Source of the DNA: Rhodoferax sp. OV413
GTDB taxonomy: Bacteria; Pseudomonadota; Gammaproteobacteria; Burkholderiales; Burkholderiaceae_C
Reading direction: 5' to 3'
Length of the DNA: 64,000 bases
Assembly (NCBI RefSeq): GCF_900104385.1
Contig: NZ_FNJA01000001.1
Span: 1,547,502-1,611,501, forward strand
The notes under the pieces were generated by a model, which worked only from the letters and a program-made list of their open reading frames with translations, did no database searches and was not told the origin of the DNA. The first letter of the stretch is position 1. Every line of letters begins with the position of its first letter. Both the position numbers and the translations under genes were made by a program. Below, one piece after another: positions 60,005 to 64,000 of this stretch.

Positions 60005-61099
60005 TCAGGGCAGATCGACGATCTCGATCCAGTTCGGGTTCTTGCCCACCGCCAAACGGTTCGGCGTACCAAGAGCGCCGCTGGCGGCGTCGATGGCATG
60101 CACCGACACGCTGTGCGAGTCCTGCCCAGCGGCCACCAGGAAGCGGCCGGTTGAATCAATGGCAAAGCCACGCGGGGTCTTTTCTGTGGCGGTCTGGCCC
60201 AAGGGCTGCAACAGCCCGCTGCTGGCGTCGACGCGGAAAGCCGAGATCGTGCTGGAGGTGCGCTCAGACGCGTAAAGGAACTTGCCATCCGGCGTCAGGT
60301 GCATATCGGCCGCCCAGGGCTTGCCGGTGAAGCCGCTGGGCAGCGTCGTGGTGCGCTGCAACTCGCGCAAGCTGCCGCGGGCAGCATCCCACGCGTACAC
60401 GTAGAGCGAGGCATCGACCTCGTTGATCAGGTACAGAAAGCGCTGTGCCTTGTCCCATATGAAATGGCGCGCCCCCGACTTGGGCGCTGCCGAAACCAAT
60501 GCCGGGTCATTGGGCGTGAGCAGCCCCTTCTCCGCATCGAAACGCCAGATCGACAGGTTGTCGCCACCCAGACTGCTGGCCAATACAAACCGGTTGTTTG
60601 CATCGGCGTGGATGGCATGCGCATTGGGGGCCGTGGGCAGCAACTGCTGCACAGCACCTACCGCTCCATCCTTGCCAATGCTGTTGACTGTGATCTTGTG
60701 GCCGGGATAAGACGCGGCAAACAACCAACGTCCGGTGGCATCCAGGTCGATGTTGGCCATGCTGTCGGCCAGCGGTGCTTCACCCAGTTTACGCAGACGA
60801 CCGTTGGCGGCGTCGATAGCAAAACTGGTGACCCGGTAGGGCTGCGAGCGCAGCGCAGCGTACAAGAAGCGCTTGTCTTGGCTTACCACCATGGGCATGA
60901 CGGTGCCAGCCACAGGCACAGTCTCCACGGTTTTGACGATGCCTTGGCCTCTGTCCAGCTCCAGCACCGAAATATCCTGGCTGTCGGCGTTGGAGACATA
61001 CACAAACGTCGCAGCCTGGACGCTGCCCATAGCGAGCAGCCATGCCGACGTTGCCACGATAGAACGGGCCGCTCGGGCGGGCCTGGTAGACACATGCAT
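60005..61099 (-). CDS. Exported lactonase-type beta-propeller protein
   Basis: A 364-residue protein of the Pgl/lactonase family (seven-bladed propeller). A leader (AARSIVATSAWLLAMGSVQA) marks it as periplasmic, unlike 6-phosphogluconolactonase Pgl. Blade motifs repeat as FVYVSNADSQDISVLELD, RFLYAALRSQPYRVTSFAID and KFLYASERTSSTISAFRVD. GGAG precedes the ATG. It is first in the operon; in this setting it could open aldaro-lactones outside the cytoplasm before uptake by the Bug-linked system (inference). Confidence 0.87.
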   Translation of the reverse strand: MHVSTRPARAARSIVATSAWLLAMGSVQAATFVYVSNADSQDISVLELDRGQGIVKTVETVPVAGTVMPMVVSQDKRFLYAALRSQPYRVTSFAIDAANGRLRKLGEAPLADSMANIDLDATGRWLFAASYPGHKITVNSIGKDGAVGAVQQLLPTAPNAHAIHADANNRFVLASSLGGDNLSIWRFDAEKGLLTPNDPALVSAAPKSGARHFIWDKAQRFLYLINEVDASLYVYAWDAARGSLRELQRTTTLPSGFTGKPWAADMHLTPDGKFLYASERTSSTISAFRVDASSGLLQPLGQTATEKTPRGFAIDSTGRFLVAAGQDSHSVSVHAIDAASGALGTPNRLAVGKNPNWIEIVDLP

Positions 61100-61749
61100 A
61101 AACCGTCTCCTTTTTTGAGTGACTTGTCAGTCAAAGATTTTTATTGTTATACGTTGTCATACAACATCGTCATTATTTCCAAAAAGAAATCAACGTGTCA
61201 ATCCTTCAAACCCTGTGTGGTGACAAGGGAAACCACGCCTCTGAGACGAGAAAATTGCACTGGCCAGCTTTCAGGTGGGCGAATGACTGTCACCTCATGT
61301 CATACGACGACTGATAAATTAATGCAAATTAAATAGCAATAACTTGCATTGGCGCTGCAGAGCGACAGGAAATCGCACCTGACTGCCAGCAAGACCGCCA
61401 AGGGATTCAATAGGCAGAAGTCGACACCACCCACCCGCAACACAGTCGTAAGCCGTTGATTAAAAATATTTTTTCTTTGGAAATGAGATCTTCTCCAGCC
61501 AGATAGGCCGTGGATTTGCGTGAAGGGGAACGCGGCGCGGTGGTTGTTGCAGAACGCCACTTAACATTGAAGTCTAGGGCCTCGTAACCCTTTGATTTGG
61601 AAAGCTCTCTATTAGCCCCCCGCACTTAATCATTCAATCGGCGTGCCACTTAACGTTCGATCCTGCCGGTTTTCAGCCACTCAACATTCACTATTTCCGA
61701 AGTGCAGACATTCGCGCTTATCAAGAGGCGCTAATGTCTGTCTTTAGCT
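61100..61749. other. Intergenic region, no gene recognised
   Basis: 650 bp between the starts/ends of the lactonase and RTX genes. The left third is the operon promoter region with the operator above and a TTGACA on the minus strand (61196-61201). The right half has three spaced copies of CCACTYAACRTT (61556, 61645, 61676) and lower GC; it looks like old mobile-element border sequence, but I cannot name it. Short open frames here are not convincing. Confidence 0.45.
61153..61165. promoter_or_regulatory. GntR-type operator of the aldarate operon
   Basis: GTTGTCATACAAC, inverted arms GTTGT/ACAAC around CAT, 54 bp upstream of the lactonase gene and fitting the GT-N-AC pattern of FadR/FCD-type GntR regulators. 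No gntR gene lies in the window. Confidence 0.5.
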
Positions 61750-63667
61750 CTACTGCCAGTTCGCCGCAATCACGGGATTCAGCGTAGTGGCATAGTTGGC
61801 CGCCAGCGTGGTCTGCCCCGCAGCCGGTGGCGAGAATGCCGCCATTGCATCGACCAGGTTCTGCACCTGGCTGTCGAGCAAGGTCTTGCCATCACTGGTC
61901 TTGAACTGCTCCACGTGGTACTGGCTATCTGCGTACCAGTTTTGAATGCTGAATTTGTCACCCGTACCAATGATGCTCACATCCAGATTGTTGCCAGACT
62001 GGGTAAACCACAACTGATCGGCAGCAATGCCGGCATCAAACAACGCCACGTCGCTATTACCCGCGGTGACATCGCTTTCAGAGATCGTGTCTGATCCGTT
62101 ACCACGGGCTAACAAATAAGTGTCGTTACCCATACCGCCGGACAAGATGTCATTGCCCATTCCACCGCTCAGCATGTCATCGCCAGCATAGCCTTGGATA
62201 GTGTCATCGCCCTCCGTGGAAATCAAAACCTGACTTTTCATGTCCGCCACTGTCCACACCGTGCTTGTTGCGTCGGTGAAGCGGATCTCTTCCACCTGAT
62301 TGCCATTGGTGGCATCTGCGCCAAAGTAGCCCTCTACCCGCAACTGATCGAGCGTGCCGTTGATCTTCAATACGAGTGCATCACCGTCGCGGGCCACCGC
62401 AACGTCAGTCGCCGCCACTCCAGCTTTGAAGACGATCACGTCTAGGTTGCCTTCCGTCAAGTCATAGTCGTACACGCTGTCGACGCCGTCACCCCGGCCA
62501 AACAAGTAGGTGTCATTGCCCGCTTCGCCCAACAAGGAATCGGCACCTGCGCCGCCGTTGAACGTATCGTTGCCGGCGCCACCGTACAGTCCGTCGTTGC
62601 CAGCGCCACCATAGAGGCTGTCGTCGTCCTCTCCCCCGTAAAGGGTGTCGTTGCCAGCGCCGCCGTTCAGTACGTCATTGCCGCTGTCGCCGCTGAGGGT
62701 GTCATTGTCATTGCCGCCGTTCAGCGTGTCATTGCCGTCTCGACCGTACAAGGTGTCATTGCCTTCGCCTCCGTCCAAGGTGTCGGTGGTGGCGTAGCCC
62801 GTCAAAATATCATCTCCCAGGGTGCTCGCCAGTACTTTAGTCTTGAGGTCGGCCACCGTCCAAACCGTGCTTGTTGCGTCAGTGAAACGGATCTCTTCCA
62901 CTTGGTAGCCGTCGGTACCATCGGCTCCAAAGTACCCCTCCAACCGCAGTTGGTCTGGCGTACCGCTGATCTTTAACACAAGTGCCTCACCGTCACGGGT
63001 AGCTGCAACGTCCGTCGCCGCGACTCCGGCTTTGAAGACGATCGCGTCTACGTTGCCTTCCGTCAGGTCATAGTCGTACACGCTGTCGACGCCGTCACCC
63101 CGGCCGAACAAATAGGTGTCGTTGCCCGTTTCGCCTGATAGGTAGTCAGCACCATTACCGCCGTTGAAGGTGTCGTTACCTGCGCCACCCGTCAAGCCAT
63201 CATTGCCTGCATCGCCATTGAGACTGTCGTCGCCCTCGCCCCCGAAAAGGGTGTCGTTGCCTGCGCCACCATTCAGTAGGTCATCGCCGGTTTCACCGCT
63301 GAGGGTGTCGTTATCGTTGCCGCCGTTCAATGTGTCATTGCCGTCTCGGCCGGACAGGTTGTCGTTGCCGTCGCCCCCATCCAAGGTGTCGGCAGCAGCG
63401 TAGCCCGTTAAGACATCGTCACCGGTGGTGCTGAGCAGCACCTTCGTTCTCATCTCCGTCGTGGTCCATACCGTGCTCGGCGAATCGGTGAAACGAATCT
63501 CTTCCACTTGGTTGCCGTCGGTACCATCAGCTCCAAAGTAAGCTTCCAACCGCAGTTGATCGGGCGTACCGCTGATCTTCAACACGAGTGCATCGCCGTC
63601 GCGGGTAGCTGCAACGTCGGTCACTGCAACCCCGGTCTTGAAGACAATCTTGTCCTAGTTGCCTTCG
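61750..63667 (-). pseudogene. RTX/hemolysin-type calcium-binding protein, disrupted
   Basis: The 3' part of a large secreted RTX protein. Nonapeptides of [11 protein letters not shown] and [10 protein letters not shown] type bind calcium and fold on export. The C-terminal 150 residues or so ([12 protein letters not shown] to [12 protein letters not shown]) lack repeats and look like a type I secretion signal. Reading upstream, the frame meets an in-frame TAG at 63655-63657 in EGN(stop)DKIVFK, where other copies have Val or Leu, and at 63667/63668 the coding match ends at an IS21-type end. The GTG at 63624 is therefore not an authentic start. Confidence 0.85.
62215..63667 (-). repeat. 606-bp in-frame tandem repeats of the RTX gene
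   Basis: Matching anchors recur exactly 606 bp (202 codons) apart, at 62399, 63005 and 63611 (GCAACGTC) and at 62461 and 63067 (GTCATAGTCGTACACGCTGT). Each unit has a beta-domain ([20 protein letters not shown]) followed by a run of RTX nonapeptides and [20 protein letters not shown]. Two full units and parts of two others are in view. Confidence 0.9.
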
Positions 63668-64000
63668 TGTTAGAGCCGATCCAATCTTGACCACCAGTGC
63701 CAATCGAATATTGACCAGGGGCTAGAGCGGCCTCCGTGAAGGCCAACTGTGAATAACTATAGGCCGTCTGCCTCGGTTGGGCCTCCTTTTCTTGCATTGG
63801 TTTGGTCTGTTCCCGAGCCGTCAGGCGAGGCCCCCTCCGCGTTTTCGACGGACTGGCCAGCCGCCACCTTCCGGCTTTGTTCCCGCGTTTTGATCCGCCC
63901 CTTGGCTTCGTGCGTGCTGTGCCGGAACCGGTAGGACTCGTTGCCCGTTTCGATGATGTGGCAGTGGTGAGTCAGCCGGTCAAGCAAGGCTGTCGTCATC
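63668..64000 (-). mobile_element. IS21-family element, right-hand part
   Basis: The element begins with TGTTAGAGCCGATCC at 63668, where RTX homology stops. Two short subterminal repeats, AATCTTGACCA and AATATTGACCA (TTGACCA at 63687 and 63711, 24 bp apart), are typical of IS21 ends, and the istB gene follows. It continues past the window. Confidence 0.75.
63757..64000 (-). CDS. istB: IS21 helper ATPase IstB, C-terminal part
   Basis: The last 80 or so codons of istB; the start lies beyond base 64000. [20 protein letters not shown] and [20 protein letters not shown] are the usual end of the IstB AAA+ domain, which brings the transposase IstA to its target. A 40-residue low-complexity tail rich in Gly, Ala and Glu follows and is longer than usual. 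The IS end lies 89 bp downstream. Confidence 0.88.
   Translation of the reverse strand, partial: MTTALLDRLTHHCHIIETGNESYRFRHSTHEAKGRIKTREQSRKVAAGQSVENAEGASPDGSGTDQTNARKGGPTEADGL

Noticed and set aside
61300..61625. Small ORFs in the gap before the RTX gene as transposase fragments
   Set aside because: Phrases such as GWRRSHFQ look vaguely familiar, but I could not tie them to a family, and overlapping frames are equally open.
62200..63660. Long direct repeats as a possible CRISPR or integron array
   Set aside because: The 606-bp period is a multiple of three and encodes RTX units in frame; no attC or spacer pattern is seen.

Overview
The window is about two-thirds GC and has the gene content of a free-living betaproteobacterium of order Burkholderiales, most likely a Comamonadaceae relative (Rhodoferax, Polaromonas or Acidovorax type). 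The basis is a Bug/TctC periplasmic receptor, TRAP and Liv-type uptake systems, many c-di-GMP proteins, and two dispersed intergenic repeat families that I recall from that family. No rRNA, tRNA or CRISPR array was recognised. Species assignment is inference.

Layout, left half. 0-7 kb: end of an EAL protein, dusC, a DUF1993 protein, an alanine-rich helical protein, a PAS-PAS-GGDEF-EAL protein, a CHRD lipoprotein and a methyltransferase. 7-19.4 kb, all on the minus strand: a run of ten genes, livK-livH-livM-livG-livF, a DUF1445 hydro-lyase/D-glutamate cyclase relative, a DctP-type receptor, an NTF2-like protein, a fused 5-oxoprolinase and a Cache chemoreceptor. This looks like an uptake, catabolism and sensing unit for 5-oxoproline or glutamate-like compounds. 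19.6-23.9 kb: a LysR regulator diverges from a complete TRAP transporter (dctPQM) whose last gene overlaps a fluoride channel gene, crcB. 24-26.4 kb: a PXPV-repeat protein and glnS.

Middle. 26.4-31.3 kb is a small accessory island between glnS and udk. It holds an AT-rich AIPR-family (abortive infection) gene with a lysine/alanine-rich histone-like tail, a DUF924 remnant at its edge, a MntA-HepT pair, an XRE/AbiEii-type pair and a GIY-YIG-like gene. 31.3-42.1 kb is mostly housekeeping and catabolic: udk, an M14 peptidase-like protein, trxC, an Old Yellow Enzyme, an intradiol dioxygenase, a DUF917 protein coupled to a diguanylate cyclase, the intact DUF924 gene, a cytochrome b561 and a membrane-anchored spermidine-synthase-like protein.

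Right half. 42.2-46.3 kb is a MoxR-DUF58-TgpA-like operon in which the TgpA-like protein has no transglutaminase domain. Then come an M23 peptidase, an orphan contractile-tail sheath gene, a MASE4-GGDEF cyclase, a TerB-like protein, a CSS-EAL phosphodiesterase and a PPi-type phosphofructokinase preceded by a 22-codon overlapping ORF. A TetR gene diverges from a DUF3313 lipoprotein gene across a well-defined promoter and operator. 57.8-61.1 kb is an aldaric-acid operon (talarate/galactarate dehydratase, Bug receptor, lactonase) with a GntR-like operator upstream. The window ends in an RTX gene made of 606-bp tandem repeats, cut at its 5' side by an IS21-family element and also carrying an in-frame stop.

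Running through the window are at least 16 copies of a roughly 45-bp intergenic palindromic repeat, mostly just after gene ends. The strongest candidates for something undescribed are the AIPR protein with its histone-like tail and the island around it, the orphan tail sheath, and the transglutaminase-less TgpA system.
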